Positions 11,356 through 25,290 of a stretch of 64,000 nucleotides of DNA are shown one piece after another (within the stretch, counting starts at the first letter, position 1; each line of letters starts with the position of its first letter). The stretch is taken from NCBI GenBank assembly GCA_015680685.1, contig MNCI01027262.1, forward strand, positions 1,854,733 to 1,918,732, given 5' to 3'. This DNA comes from Gnetum montanum. Its lineage: Eukaryota > Streptophyta > Gnetopsida > Gnetales > Gnetaceae. The notes below the pieces were generated by a model, which did not search any database, was not told where the DNA came from, and saw only the letters and a list, made by a program, of their open reading frames with translations. A program made the translations under genes and the position numbers.

Positions 11356-12170
11356 TAATGAACCATCTTCCTTGGGTTGCATCGATGGGATGTCATCATC
11401 ATGATCAAATTGATGCTTGGTCTGATGCGTTGACATGACCCCATTGACACAATGTCTATCTTTGGCTATAAATATGCACTCACCAGCTACATTTATGGTA
11501 ATTCCATAGTTAGTATCATAGCGAAGCTCTTGTAGTTTTTCCTTCTTAAAGTTAGAATATTTACTAAGTGTCCATAGTAGGAGTGAGAAGTGTATGAATA
11601 TTTATTCAAGCACTAATGTACCTAAGCACTTTGGTGTGATTAGAAATAAAGATGAGCTTTCTTCACAAACCTTGTAGCATTTGGAATTAGCCTAATGTCT
11701 ACTTTAAATGCATTTATTATCTGAGTAATTTACTTTAATGTATTAAATTGATTAATTAAAGCACATAAGTATGATCACTTCGAGCATACGTTTAACGCTT
11801 AGTAATCCCAATAGTGTCTAATGCTTGGTAACTTAGTAGCATTGCAATGTGTTTAGGATAAATGCTTATGTTAGATTAGTTAGACATTAGTTAGTTATTA
11901 GATTAGTTAAACATTTAATCACTTTATTTTCTAGCACTTGGATGACTTAAACAATAAAATATAAAATGATAAAAATCATATGCCTTGGTTATGCTTAACC
12001 ATACACTTGCACCTTAGAATTAGAAATGAGATGACAACAATCATTATTGTTAGATTCACTTCCTAGACCTAGTGTACTTAGAGGGCTAAAGTCTATGGAA
12101 TTTGACTAGATCACTTAGTGAATGCTAGTGATTTGTATGATTGGGTATAGGGTATACTCGCTACTCATCA
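11356..12170 (+). repeat. Gypsy I 5' LTR
   Basis: 815 bp, beginning TAATGAACCATCTTCC (ancestral TGATGA) and ending CTCATCA. It aligns throughout with 32929-33754. A U3 TATA box lies at about 11466-11475 (ggctataaata). The phrase 'cactaatgtacctaagcactttggtgtgat' style R/U5 text recurs in other LTRs of the window. Confidence 0.9.
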
Positions 12171-12190
12171 TTGGTACCATTCTTGGGGAC
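12171..12190 (+). promoter_or_regulatory. Gypsy I primer-binding site
   Basis: The bases after the LTR, TGGTACCATTCTTGGGGA, match the complement of the plant tRNA-Asp 3' end (TGGCGCCGTTGCCGGGGA) except for a few changes, most of them C-to-T or G-to-A. Confidence 0.75.
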
Positions 12191-12281
12191 TTTAGTTAGC
12201 TGCATATGCTATCTAGGAGTTAGTCAAATCATTTAAAATAATAATATTATTAAAAGCACACTATTTTTCTCTCAACTTGAT

Positions 12282-14708
12282 ATGACTTCTTCTCACAAGG
12301 AAGATTCTCCACTACCATTCAAAAGCAAGTCCAATCAATAGAGGTGTGAAAAGTCAAAATAGCCAATGCCCCAACAATGATAAGTGTTATATACTAATCC
12401 CAATGAGTATGTCCCAAACTTCACCTTCATCATACATTAGGATGAATAGATGCAATGGAGGGACATGAAGAGCAACATTATGTTATCACCCAATTGATTA
12501 GTTCTTGTGATGTTGCTCCAAACTCTCATGAGATTGGGAATCCATAGGATCAATGCTAAATATGTTATGTAGGACCATGACTATCTGGATTATCATCTCA
12601 TTGAGGCATAACATAGGAAATATTGGCAACAGAAGGCTCATTACAAAGTATCAAAACAAAAACATTTTAATAACCACTTATTCCTACTAGGTCAGAAAGA
12701 AGGAGAGGATCCATTTTTTGGGGGTTCTCAATTCACAAACTCTTCTCGCCTTGTCTTTGGTGAGGGAAACTCAAACCACAACCTACAATCCACTATCAAA
12801 AATCTTGGTTCGAGCAAAAATAGGTCACATGACCATGGGGGCTCAAAAGGCAAGGCTAAATGTAAGAACTTAGACAAGAATCATAATGATGACAAACATG
12901 ATGATCATGGCTATCACCAACGAAGAGGGGGTAATAGGCATCCTCATCTTTACCTTCAACATCCTCATCTTCTTCCTCCCCTACCTTTGATTAAAGTCGT
13001 AGAGGATGTGACTATGATGAAGGTGATTGATGGGACAAAGATGATCATAGAGCCCGTTGAACTAGTAGAGACCATGGGCATGGGCAATCAAGGGAGGTTC
13101 ACCATCATGAAAGAAGGGATAGTAGAGGACATCATAAGCATCATGGCCATCACCAAGGCTATGACTATGATGAACCTTTGCTTTCAACTAGAAACATGTT
13201 GAACATTGTAGAGGCCATGAGAATCTCAATGAGTCATGTAAAAGATAGTAAAATCAAAAGGTTGGAGGGACAATAGAGGACATCATAAGCATCATTGACA
13301 TCACACAAGGCTATGACTATGATGAACCTTTTTTTGCAACTAGAAACTATTGAACATTGTAGAAGCCATGAGAATCTCAATGAGGCATGTAAAAGATTGT
13401 AAAATCAAAAGGTTGGATATGAACAATATTCCCAGATTCAAAAGGAGATACAACTCAGATCCATAAAATCACCTTCAAGCCTTTCATAATGTTTGTGCCT
13501 TGCAAAACATTGAAAATGAATAGCAAAAAGAATGTGTTCCCAAGAACGCTCATTAAGAAAGCTAAAAGTTGATATCACTCCTTAGAATCAAAATCAATCA
13601 AATAATGGAGTACGATGCTTAAGCTCTTCAATGACAAGTATCAAATATACTCACAAGTATCCAATATGAGAAAGTAGATCCAAGGGTAGAGGCAAGTAAT
13701 ACATGAATCCTTGGATGCTTCCATGGGTAGATATTACTCTTTGTTGCACAGAAGCACAAGCCATGGCTTTTGTCAAAGGGAGTACTTCTGTCATATCATA
13801 GATGGACTCTGAATAGAAATGAGGATAACTCTTGGGGTTTATGCCCAAGGGAGACTTTCAAAGCTTAGAGTTTATTAAATCCAAAGGCTCATTGATCAGG
13901 TGGCTAAAGAAGAAGGCACGTTACAAAAAAGGAAAAGTATAGAGGAGGTCAACTAAAACCCTTCCATCAAAAAAAGGGAAGTCTAGTTCTCTAATAATGA
14001 GGAGAAGGCACCACTTGATGAAGTGGTGCAACATAAAACCTTGCCTATATAAAACATCTAACTGAGAGATATCGACCAAGGTAAATAAAATGGGGGATTC
14101 TTTGGAGGAAAAATTCTAGTCTAATCTTAAAATTACTAAAGTGTCTAATGAGAAAAGTAGTAGTCATGACTAAAGAAGAATGAAAGAAGTTGAATGTGCC
14201 CACCAAAGGGGTAAGGGCAAAGTTGCTACCATAGAGGAGGTTACAGAGTCTAAAATAGATGATAATGGTGGGTGTGAAATCTATCATAATGAGCATCCTA
14301 AGGGTGTTGCCCCATTATGTCACACTTGCAAGAGTATGGAGTGTATGCATTGAATCCTAGATTGGCAAGAAAGCAAGCACCCAAGATTTTACCTTATCCT
14401 CAAGGCAACTACAAGTAGTTCCACCAATAGCAAGCCTACTATCTAAGTGGATTTCCACCCCAATCTCATGAGTAGTACTAGTAATGGCAGCATCCATAGT
14501 TGTGGGGGATGCCACCACCAATGTAGGAATACCCTTACTAGTAACCAAATCCATATTGATACTATGTTCAGTAGCTGATTTCGCTGCATGACTCTTCCAA
14601 TTACACCTCCTTTTAGCACCACTACTACCCTCCTAAACATTATAGAGCCTAATCTCCAAGAGGGAAATATCCATTTCCATTCTACCCTCCTCACCCTTCT
14701 ACATGTTT
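12282..14708 (+). pseudogene. Gypsy I gag
   Basis: The start ATG at 12282 gives MTSSHKEDSPLPF. Early blocks include NPNEYVPNFTF, shared with gypsy V and II, followed by a His/Asp-rich low-complexity stretch (12830-13200). The retrotransposon gag core is near 13400: NNIPRFKRRYNSDP, NHLQAFHNVCALQNIENE. A decayed zinc knuckle CEIYHNEHPKGVAP lies at about 14273, where two of the expected cysteines are missing. A Pro/Thr-rich tail follows. A partial duplication of about 130 bases near 13080-13400 repeats 'catcataagcatcat' and 'gctatgactatgatgaacc'. Many stops. Gag would form the capsid and bind RNA. Confidence 0.75.
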
Positions 14709-15234
14709 NAAAAGGAACTCCCATGATTAAATCTTTTGCTAGGAAGGTGTTCATCCTTGATCTAATCGATTACCACATGGGTTAACATCAAAACATGCAC
14801 TTTGGAAGGTGTTTGGTTTGAAGGGTTCTCAAATAATTAAGTAAGGGATGATAAAGAAATAGGGTCATCAACTACATGTGTATGTGAGGGCTTTGAAGGA
14901 TTATGGGTCTAAAAGAATAATCTTTTTTGGGTTTTTTTTGAACCACTCAGCTGAGGAGTTGGTTGTATGTTAATAGCCCTCATGGTGTTTCTTTGTTGTG
15001 ATTATGTAGGAATTTCACCTTGCATGGATGAAGCTCATGGTAGTTGAGTTGAGGGTGGAGGTAAACATGTAGAAGGGTGAGGAGGGTAGAATGGAAATGG
15101 ATATTTCCCTCTTGGAGATTAGGCTCTATAATGTTTAGGAGGGTAGTAGTGGTGCTAAAAGGAGGTGTAATTGGAAGAGTCATGCAGCGAAATCAGCTAC
15201 TGAACATAGTATCAATATGGATTTGGTTACTAGN
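14709..15234. other. Probable mis-oriented contig bounded by single Ns
   Basis: Single N bases at 14709 and 15234 enclose a 524-base block. Its right part (about 15060-15233) is the near-identical reverse complement of about 14530-14708. Read on the minus strand, the block continues gag into the pre-protease region, ending with bases equivalent to gypsy V about 44826. Sequence after 15234 resumes at the equivalent of about 45195. Flipping orientation would make it collinear with gypsy V. About 370 bases holding the protease active site would still be absent. Confidence 0.8.
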
Positions 15235-18200
15235 GTTCCATGTATCATGTACAATTACACAGTGTGTAACTACATGTAGAAATTGTGGATAGTGAAAAGC
15301 ACAAAAATCATAACATGTAGCCAATGTGCTAATGAAACAAAAATTCAAAGGTACCTAATAGGTAATCATGATAGTAGTTCAACAATATGCATGTAATTGA
15401 CTAAGAGCCTTACATGTGCCTATGTTAAAGGCATGGAAGAACTAGAGCAAGTTCTTTACCAACTCTCTAATGATGAACCTAATGAAACTAACTAGAAAGA
15501 GTTGGAGATCCCTGAAAGCTTTAAAGAGAAGCCCCTTGAGCTGAAATCTTTACCAGCCAAAATGGAATATTTCTTTCTAAACAATGGAAAGCCAACTATT
15601 ATTAACGCAAACTTTACTCCTACGTAGAAAAAGAATTTGTTGGAGGTGGTCAAAAATGGCCAATAGCCTTTGCTTGGTCATATCATAAACTCACTAGAAC
15701 TAATCATAGGATATGTTAGCATTGCATCTACATAGATCCTTCCATGAAGCCAAAGGGGTAGCTATAGCAATGATTGAATCCTAAATTGAAGTAGATTAGC
15801 AAAGAGGAGATTAAACAACTCCTCAAGGCGGGGCTCATCTATCCCATTGTGGATAGTGAGTGGGTTAGCCAACTTATGATAGTGCCAAAGAAAGGTGGCA
15901 AATGAAGGACCTATACCAATTTTAGGCTACTGAACATGGCAACATTCAAAGATGACTTCTCATTACCATTTGTAACCTAGGTGTTGGACATCATTTCTAG
16001 GCATTACTACTATAAATTTCTAGATAGTTATAATGGCTATAACCAAATCAAAATCATGCTAGAGGATTAGTCCAAAACTACATTCATGAGATCCTAGGAC
16101 ACTTTCACATATAGAAAGATACCATTTGGCATGTGCGATGCTGTCACAACATTCCAATGCCATATCATGAGCATCTTTCAATAGAAGATTGATAGTGTGG
16201 TGGAAGTCTCCATGGATGAATTCTTCACCTATGGGACTACATTTGAGTAATCCCTATACCATCTTGAGAAAGTGTTAAAAAGGTATGTGAAGACAAAATA
16301 TAGGATCAATTGGCAAAAAAGCCAATTTTTGGTCTAGGAAGGCATTGTTTTAGGACACAAAAATTCTACAAAATGGACCAAGATGGATCCTAAAAAAATA
16401 AGGATCATCCAAGGAATTACCAAACAACCAGAATTAGTCAAAGATGTGATGTCATTCCTTGGACACATTGGCTACTATCAGTGATTCATAGAGAATTTCT
16501 CAAAGATCACTAAACTGTTTGTGGACTTGACAAAAAAGGAGGCTTCATTTGTCTAGACCAAAAAATGTGAGCATGCATTTCAACATCTCAAGTAGAAGCT
16601 CATGAAAACCCCAATCCTATGAGTACTTAACTCCATTTCACATTATGATGGATGTATCAAATTATGCCTTCGGAGTTGAGCTCACACAGTTAGATAATAA
16701 AAAATGTCCATACTACATCTACTACACAAGTAGAACCATTGTGGGTGTAAAGTTGAATTACACCACCAAAGAGAGAGAATTAATGGTGGTGGTGTTTGCC
16801 TTTGAAAAATTCAAGAACTATGTGCTTGGGTACAAGGTGTTTGTGCACAATGATCATAGTGCAATTTGGTTTTTCCTTATCAAATTAATGATGCCTACTT
16901 ATGTCATATGGTGGCTTGTAATCTTACAAGAATTCAATCTTATGATGTTAGATCGAAAAAGGGCTGAGAACATGGTTGCTAACCACTTGTCTCAATTGTA
17001 ATGGGACAACAAAGAGGAGGATAGCCCATTATCAAATCAATTTGCTAATGAACTCCTCTTTGTTGGGGCTATAACTAAACAAATACCCAATGAACCTAAA
17101 TAGTACGACGGAATTCTTATCTATCTTCTCACTTAGGAGATGCCATAAGAGTTGAACCAAATAAAAAAATAACAGTTTCTTCACCAAGTGAAACACTTCA
17201 TGAAAATCAATGAACATCTTCACAAGGTGTGTGCTAATGGCCTGGTTCATTGGTGTGTTTCTAATGCTAATCAACTACGTGTTTTCCAATATGCTCATGA
17301 GCATCCTTGTGGGGGAAACTATGTTGGAAGATGCATGGTCATTAAGATCCTCATGGAAGGGTATTATTAGCCAACACTTTTTAGGGATGTTAATCAATTC
17401 ATCTACTCTTACAACGTAATGGTGGAATGACTACTCATATGGAAAAACCTTAGTAGTGGATCCAACCACTAGAGCCCTTTGACATATGGGGAATTAACTT
17501 CATTGATCCCATCTCATATATGTCAAATGGAAAGGCATACATCATAATTTTTATTAACTATTGTACAAAATGGGCAAAAGCTACAACTATCACTGATTAC
17601 ACATCATCTATAGTTGCTCAGTTTGCACAAAAAAATGTTGTAAATAGGATTGGTGTACAATGTGCACTTATTTTTGACAATGGTACTTATTTTATGGACA
17701 CTACCTTTTAAAATCTCATGTAATTCTTGGGGGTTGAACATAAATTAACAACACCCTACCACCCCTAAGCTAATAGTCAAGCAGAGATTACAAATAAGGA
17801 AATAACAAACATACTAATAAGAATAGTTAGTAAATATGGAAGGGATTAGAGCACAAAACTTAATGATTCCCTTTGGGCTTACTGCTCTACTTGGAAACTT
17901 CCTATTAGCTACTCTTCCTATAAGCATGTGTACAAAAAATTACTAACCTTTCCTATCTAAGTAAAACTTCATATACTTTTAATAGCTTGTGACCTTGACC
18001 TTGACCTAAGTCTAGCATGAAAAAAAAGATTAATAAATCTCAACTTGCTAGAAGAGAACCAACTGGTAGCCCTATCATCTAACGAGTTACACAAGGCATT
18101 CAACAAATAATGTCATGATCTTAAGATAAGAAAAGTAAAATTTCAACCAAGAGATAGGATCCTCTACTAAAACCCCACACATGTACCATAAAGAACCAAG

Positions 18201-18370
18201 TTCCAAAAATTGTGGGAAGGACCTTATGTTATCTATGAAACTTGTCCTTCTAGGGCCATGTTAATATATAAACCTAAAAGTCCAAACAGGAAATTGTTGG
18301 TCAACATGCAACAAATCAAACCTTTTCATGAGCCCAAAAGAGCTACTGACCAAAACACCTCAATAGATTG
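15235..18370 (+). pseudogene. Gypsy I pol (RT, RNase H, integrase; protease missing)
   Basis: RT about 15740-16330: EEIKQLLKAGLIYPIVDSEWVS, VPKKGGK, FRLLNMATFKDDF, SYNGYNQIKI, PFGMCDAVTTFQ, and xMDEFFTYG in place of the FMDDF active site. The connection and RNase H follow at 16380-17010, with a DVMSFLGHIGYY block and a VELTQLDNKKCPYYIYYTSRTI stretch. Integrase lies at 17180-18330 and includes YWWNDYS and DIWGINFIDP. It also gives FINYCTKWAKA, CALIFDNGTYF (catalytic Asp) and TPYHP, and ends in a C-terminal domain near KFQKLWEGPYVIYE. Stops in every domain. The 5' end including protease is lost at the assembly problem. Confidence 0.85.
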
Positions 18371-19129
18371 ACAAGCACACTCAACTTTTTGGATCTCCTC
18401 CTTCCAACTCAATCATGAGAGACATGGCCATCCATGCTAACCAATTAAAGTGGATCCTCAGTTTTCACCTTTTTTGTTTTACACTGTCTTTAATACCTTT
18501 TCTTCTTTCTTAAATATTTTACAATTTTTCTATGTTTTAGTTTATTTAATTTAGTTTTTCTATTATTTTTCTTATGTTTTTTTTTGTTTTGTTTATTGCT
18601 ATTAGAACTAAGTGCAACTATAGCTACTATTGATGGTGGTTTGTACTATAATGTTATTTAATTGCTAATGTTTATATTCTATCTTTGAATTTTGGTATTA
18701 ATAAGTAAGACATGGTTTATTTTTCATGATAACAATTAGTGAGTCTATGTCATTCACCCATCCATAAACTCTATGGTGTTCCTTATTTTGGAAATATAAG
18801 GTCCCTTATTGAAACTTTTAATGAACTTGTGACCTTGGTAGTTTTCAAACTTGGGAAGGATTAAATGGATAGACAAGGGTGTAACTTCAAGGGGATTTTA
18901 TGGTCTTTGTACTTGCCTACTCTCTTGAGTGCATGAGCGTTTTAATGGTTTTCTCACCATTTTTCTATTGACCAATAATAGGAAGCTAAAAGTCTTGGCA
19001 TGGTGTGGTTTCCATCTTAAAATATAAAAATATAAAATCCAAAATTAATAATAATAAAAATTAAAAGCACACCTCTTAGATGAAATAATAGGCTACAAGC
19101 ACTAGTTATGGGACTAGAAAGATATGTTA
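18371..19129 (+). other. Gypsy I post-pol spacer, first part
   Basis: No gene. It is T-rich, then carries phrases conserved with other elements here: 'cccatccataaactctatgg' (about 18760; also 48740), 'acttcaaggggatt' (about 18880; also 48880) and 'ggctacaagcactagttatgg' (about 19091; also 49110). The spacer is cut at 19130-19134 by gypsy II and resumes at 28606. Confidence 0.7.
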
Positions 19130-19134
19130 CCCAT

Positions 19135-20030
19135 TGATGAGCAATGAGTAAATCCTATGCCCAACCATACAAATCACTAGCATTCAGTAAGAGATATGCT
19201 AGAATTTTTTAGACATTTGCTCTCTAAGTACATTGGGTCTAGGAGGTGAAGCTCACAATTGTGATCATTATCTTCTTAGTTTCACTTGTGAAGCGCACGT
19301 GTATGGTTAAGTATAATTGAGGCATATGATTTTTATCATTTTATGTTTTATGATTTAAGTCACCTAAGAGAAAGAATAAAGTAATTAAATGCTTAATTAA
19401 TTTAATAGGTAGCTAATAACTAACTAATTCTAATATAAGCATTCATTCCCACTTTCTATACACATCTTAAATCACATTATAGCACTGCTGGGTTACCAAG
19501 CATTAAGCGCTATTGGGCTTACCAAGCATTAAATGTATCCTCGAAGTGGTTGTACTTATGTTTTATATTTAATTGATATTATTAACTTAATACAAATTCA
19601 TTGAAGTAAATAACATGAATATTAAATGCATAAGGAAAACATTAATCTATTCCAAATGCTCCAAGGTTTGATTAGAAAAGCTCATCTTTGTTGTCATTCA
19701 CACTAAGGTGCTCAAGTACATTTGTGCTCAAATAAATATCCATATACTTCTTTGACTCCTACTATAGGCACTTAGAAAATATTATAACTTTTGAAAGGAA
19801 AAACAATAAGAGCTTTGCTACAACTAATGGAAAGATTACCATAAATGTGGTGGGTACGCATACATTTATAAGTGATGACAAGGTGTGGTCAACGTAGTAT
19901 AAAAACTCTATAAATACATGCCCACACTTAGTGATTTTTTCACATTTGCTCACAAACAAGGGGATTGCATCAACATGGTGGGCTCCATAGATGGGATCCC
20001 ATCGATGGGGCCTACGACCAAGAGTTTTCA
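19135..20030 (-). repeat. Gypsy II 3' LTR
   Basis: 896 bp, plus-strand start TGATGAGCAATGAG, end AGAGTTTTCA. It aligns with 27756-28605. The U3 (right end) carries GGGATCCCATCGATGGGG-type palindromic phrases, and a TATA box lies at about 19910. Confidence 0.88.
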
Positions 20031-21600
20031 CTTTTGAAATAGGGATAAAACAAAGAAGTTTCAACATGACATTAATGTTGTTGGAGGTATAGAAATGTTG
20101 TGAACATGATGAAATAGTGGAAGAAAACTAGAATATTTACAAAAAGGAGTTTTATGCTAGATCATGAATTTAAAGGAGAACATTCCATTAAGGAGCACAT
20201 AGTTGGACAAAATTGATGGGGTGCACAAAGGATTTGATCGTAGAAATGCCTAAGGATAAGAAACCTAACTAGCCCAACCAAGAGAAATGCAAGTGGGTCC
20301 TACCCAAAGTAGGCTCATGCCCTTGTTGCCATTGCATATCCTTAAACAAAGGAGTTCATGAATCCTATGGTTGATTAATGGTTATGAAAAGTTAAGGATG
20401 TAATCATAAAAGAATCTACCTAAGAATTTTGGCACATCAAACTAAGAAATCAAAGGAAACATAGAAAACTAGTAGTGAGGTGAGATGTGGAAAGCATGGA
20501 TGGGTGAGATGAAGAGTGAAACAGACTTCCCTATCATGGTTACATGAAGTCCCTTGTGGATTTTGTGATTAAATGACTTGATAAAGTTCAACCTTAGTCT
20601 AGATCAAAACCAATCACTTCCAATGACTTTGCATCGATACTCTAAAACAAGTCCATCCCCTTGAGACACAAGAATGCTTTCACAAATCAATCATCATTCC
20701 TAAAAGAGAAGAAAAAAGAAGTAGGAAGTGAGATGAGCCTTAGTTAGAGGGGACCTTCAGGCATGGGTAACATGTCTTTCTAGGCCCATAACCAATGCTT
20801 GTAGTCCATTATTGAGTCTAAGGGATGTGCTTTGAATTTCCATTATTTTTTGTTTGGATTTTGTATTTTTATGACTTCTGAATGGGAACCACACCATGTA
20901 AAGACTTTAACTTCTTGTTATTGGTTGATAGTAGAATGGTAATAAATCCATGAAAAAAATCATATACTCAAGAGGTTAGGAAAGTATAGAGAGCATCAAA
21001 TCCTCTTAAAGTCACATACTTATCAATCCATTTAATCCTTTCCAAGTTTGGAAACTACCAAGATCACAAGTTTGTTAAAGTTCTTATTAAGGAAGGGACC
21101 TCATATTTCAAAAACAAGGAATACCATAGAGTTTTGTGGATGGGTGGATGACATGGACTCACTACCTATTTCATAAAAAAGAAACCATTTCTTAGTTATC
21201 AATACCAAAATTCAAAGATAGAATATAGACATTAGCAATTAAAAACATAAACCACCATCAATAGCAACTACAACATCACTATGTCCTATTGACAATAAAG
21301 AAAAGGAAATAAAAACACTAGAAAAACATAAGAAAAACACAAACCAAAATAAAGTAAAATATAAAATAAATTGGAAAATATTCAAGAAAGATAAAACATA
21401 CTAAAGACAGTGTAAGAAAAAAATGGTGAAACCAAGAAAAAATGAAAAACTGAGTAATTTTATATGATTTAACATGAATGGCCATCTCCCCCATGACTAA
21501 GTTGTAAGGAGGAGATCTAAAATATTGAGCATGCTTGTCCATTTGAGGAGGTGTTGAGATCACTAGCTATCTTAGGTTCATGGAAAGCTTTAACTTGTTG
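20031..21600 (-). other. Gypsy II spacer between pol and 3' LTR
   Basis: No gene. The conserved block (reverse complement of TTTGGGTAGGACCCACTT) is at 20287-20315. Further conserved post-pol phrases lie at about 20860-21150, mirroring 18740-19000 of gypsy I. ORF X is absent. Confidence 0.7.
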
Positions 21601-24600
21601 CATGTTGACCAACAACTTCTTATTTGGAGTTTCAAATTTGTAGATCAACATGGTTTCAAAGCAAAGGTTTCATAGATGATGTCAAGCCCTTCCCACAACA
21701 TTTGGAACCTAGTTCTTTATGGCACATGTATGTGGTTCTAGTAAAGAACCATGTCTCTAAGTTGAAATTTTACCTTCCTTATTTTGAGGTCATGACATTG
21801 CTTGTTTAATGCCTTATGCACTTCATTCAAGGATAGGGCCATCAATCAATTCTCACCTAATACATTAAGGTTGCTCAATCTCTCTTTCTGTGTTAGAATA
21901 AGATCAAGGTCAAGGTCATAAGCTATTTCAAGTGTGCAAAGCTTGGACTAAATATGAAGATTTGCCAATTTTCTATACAATAGTTCATAGGGATAATATC
22001 GTATAGGGAGTTTCTAGGTTAAGTAGTAGGCCCAAAGGGCATAATTACATTTAGTGCTCTACTCTCTTCTATATTTTTCAATTGTTCTTGTTAAGATCTT
22101 AGTGATCTCCCTATTCGTAACCTCAGCTTAACCATTAGCTTAGGGTTAGTAAGGTGTTTTTGTTCAAACCCCAAGCATTGCATGAGTTTTTAAAAGGTTG
22201 TGCCTATAAAATGGGTATCATTATTAAAAATCAGTGCATGTGTCACCCCAAACCTATTTACAATATTTTTTTGTACAAACTAAGTAGCTATAGAAGATGT
22301 ATAGTTAGTGATAGCTACTAATTTTACCCATTTTGTACAATAGTCAATAATGACTATGATGTACACCTTTCCATTTGACATGGGTGTGATGGGACCCATG
22401 AAGTCAATGCCCTAGATCTCAAATAGCTTTAGTGATTGGATCCACTATTGAGATCCCTCGATATGAGTAATCATTCCACCATCATGTTGGCAATGTTCAC
22501 AAGAGTAGATGATTTGGTAAGCATTCCTAAAGAGTGTTGGCCAATAATAGCCTACCATTAGGATTTTAATGGTCATGTGTCTTTCAACATATTGTACCCC
22601 ACAAGGATCCTCATGAGCATCCTAGAGAACACATAATTGATTAGCATTAGGAACATACCAATGAACTAGGCCATCAACGCACACCTTGGAAATGTGTCCA
22701 TTGATCTCCATGAATAATTTCTCCTAGTGAAGACACTATTATTTCTTCCTCTAGTCCAATTTGTGTGGCATCTCCTAAGTAACAAGATAGGTACAAATGC
22801 CATTGTACCAATTAGGCTCATTGGACATTTATTTAGTTATAGCCCCAGCAAAGAGGAGTTCATCAGGAAATTGATTAGAAAGTAATCTTTTCTCTTCTTT
22901 GCTGTCCCATTGCAACTAAGACAAGTGGTCAACAACCACATTCTTAGTTTCCTTTCAATCTACCATTATGAGATCAAATTCTTGTAAGATTACATGCTAT
23001 CATATGACATGGGGGCTCATCATCGATTTGTTCATCAGGAATAAGATTACACTATGGTCTGTGTGCATGAACACCTCGTACCCAAGCACATAGTGCCTAA
23101 ATTTTTCCAAAGCATATACCATCACCATCAATTATTTCTCTATTGTGGTGTAATTCAGCTATGCATCCACAATGATTTGACTCATATAGTGTATATATTA
23201 TTGATGTTTCTGATCATCCAACTATGTGAGCATGGCTCCCAAGGCATAATTTGATACATCCATGATGATGTGAAATGATTTAGAGCAGTTATGTGCTTGT
23301 AGAATCAAATTCCACATTCCTTGGTCCAAACAAACAAAGCATTTTTCTTTGTCAGCTCCACTAATGATTTAATGATCTTAGAGAAATTCTTAATGAATTT
23401 TTGGAGGTAGCCAGTGTGTCCAAGGAATGACCTTACATCTTTGACAATTTCTGGTTGATGGGTAATTTCTTAGATGACCTTTATTTTTTCAAGATTAACC
23501 TCAATCCCTTTTTCAGATATTCTATCCTCCAAAATAATATCTTCTTAGATCATTAGATGGATTTTCTACTAATTAAGTTGAAGGTTTGTCTTCACAAACC
23601 TTTTCAACACTTGCTTTAGACAATCTATGATTTTCTCAAATGTAGCCCCATAGGTGGAAAATTCATCCATGAAGACTTCCACCTTGCTATCAACTTGCTG
23701 TTGGAAGATGCTCAAGATAAGGAATTGGAAGGTTGCATAAGCATTACACAAGCCAAATAACATCTTCCTATATGCAAATGTTTCCCAGGGACTTGTGAAT
23801 GTTGTTTTGGCATAATCCTATAGTGTAATTTGAATTTGATTATAGCCATTATAACCATCTAGAAAGATGTAGTAGAAATGCCCAAAAATTGTGTCCAATG
23901 CCTAATCCATGAATGGTAACAAAAAATGATCTTTGTATGTTGTCATGTTCAACAACCTAAAGTCAGTACAAACCCTCCACTTCCCATATTTCATTAGCAC
24001 TATCACAAGTGGGCTAACCTACTCACTATTTGTAATGGGATAGACAAATCCCACCTTGAGAAGTTGTTCAATCTCCTCTTTGATGATCTGCTTTAGTTTG
24101 AGGTTTAACTACCACTGCAACTACCTCTTTGGATTTATGTAGGCATCTGTATAGATGCAATGCTAGCATATCCATGGATCAATTCCAATTAGTTCATGAT
24201 ATGACCAAGCAAAAGCTATTGACCATTTGTTGAACACCTTCAACAAGTTCTCTTTTTGTTTAGGAGCAATATTGGAATTGATTATAATTGGCTTGCCATT
24301 TGTTAAGAAAGCATATTCCATTTTGTCCAACAGAGTTTTCAGCTCCAGGGACTCCTATTTAAAGCTCTTAAGGATTTCCAACTCTCCCTAATAAGTATCA
24401 TAAGGTTCATCAAAAAGTTGGTAATGGACTTATTCCATCTCATCGATGCCTTCAACATAGGCACTCAGCAAGCTTTCAGTTGGTTCCATGCATATTGTTG
24501 AGTTGCTATTAGGATCAAATATTAACCACTAGGTGCCCTCCTATTTTGTGGTTATTGAGTACAAGAACCTTTGAATTCCAAACATATTTGCACATTGCCT

Positions 24601-25290
24601 TCATGTTGTGATAGATGTACTTTTTATGGAACATAATTTATACACATAGTTGCATCCTATGTCACTGTACCTAATGCATGGAATGTGCTTTTCCTCTATT
24701 TTTCCAAATTCATTTTCCTTGGAAATCTCCAAGAAGAGGTCTCTAATTCCTAGTTGTGCAGCAATGGTGCTCAACCAACCCCTTCCCATGATGATTGGGA
24801 AGTCCCCCTTGTAGTTATCAACATGAATCATCAAGAAGTTAGTAGGATATGACCATCTACAAATAGTGCTCACAATGTCCTCCACCAATCATAAGGGAAC
24901 AATGATGAATTGATCTACCAACTCAAGATTAATGTTGCTCTTCTTGAGTGGAGGCAAGTTCCGGGCTTTGTACATCTCATGGAAAATTAAATTCTAATCA
25001 AAACTTGAGTCTAAAAAATCCTTGCAAGATTCATTCCTAGTGATTTGCACATAAGTAAGGGAACTACCAACATCAAATCTTTTCCTGGGAAGGTGGCCAA
25101 CATTGATCCAATCGATTACAGCATGGGTCAACATGATAGTATGCACTTTGGAAGGAATTCCATTTGAAGGGAACTTGAAAGATTGTGTAGAGGATGAAGA
25201 TGAAGCAAGGCTATCAACTACAAATATTTGTGAGGACTTTGTAGGACTATTGGTTTGAAAGAATGGTATTTTTTTGGATTTACTTTCCAA
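21601..25290 (-). pseudogene. Gypsy II pol
   Basis: Read on the minus strand. The protease region, about 25290-24600, gives FPIIMGRGWLSTIAAQLGIRD and VEDIVSTICRWSYPTNFLMI. RT, about 24150-23560, includes FGLCNAYATFQ and VFMDEFSTYGATFE (one Asp of the DD pair is Glu). The RNase H region covers about 23440-22900. Integrase covers about 22740-21640, with decayed tRNA-like-free internal frames mirroring gypsy V. The layout is collinear with gypsy V 44750-48350. Several stops per domain. Confidence 0.82.

Noticed and set aside
14588..15183. Natural hairpin or MITE-like inverted repeat
   Set aside because: Single Ns at both junctions and collinearity with gypsy V after flipping make a mis-oriented contig far more likely.
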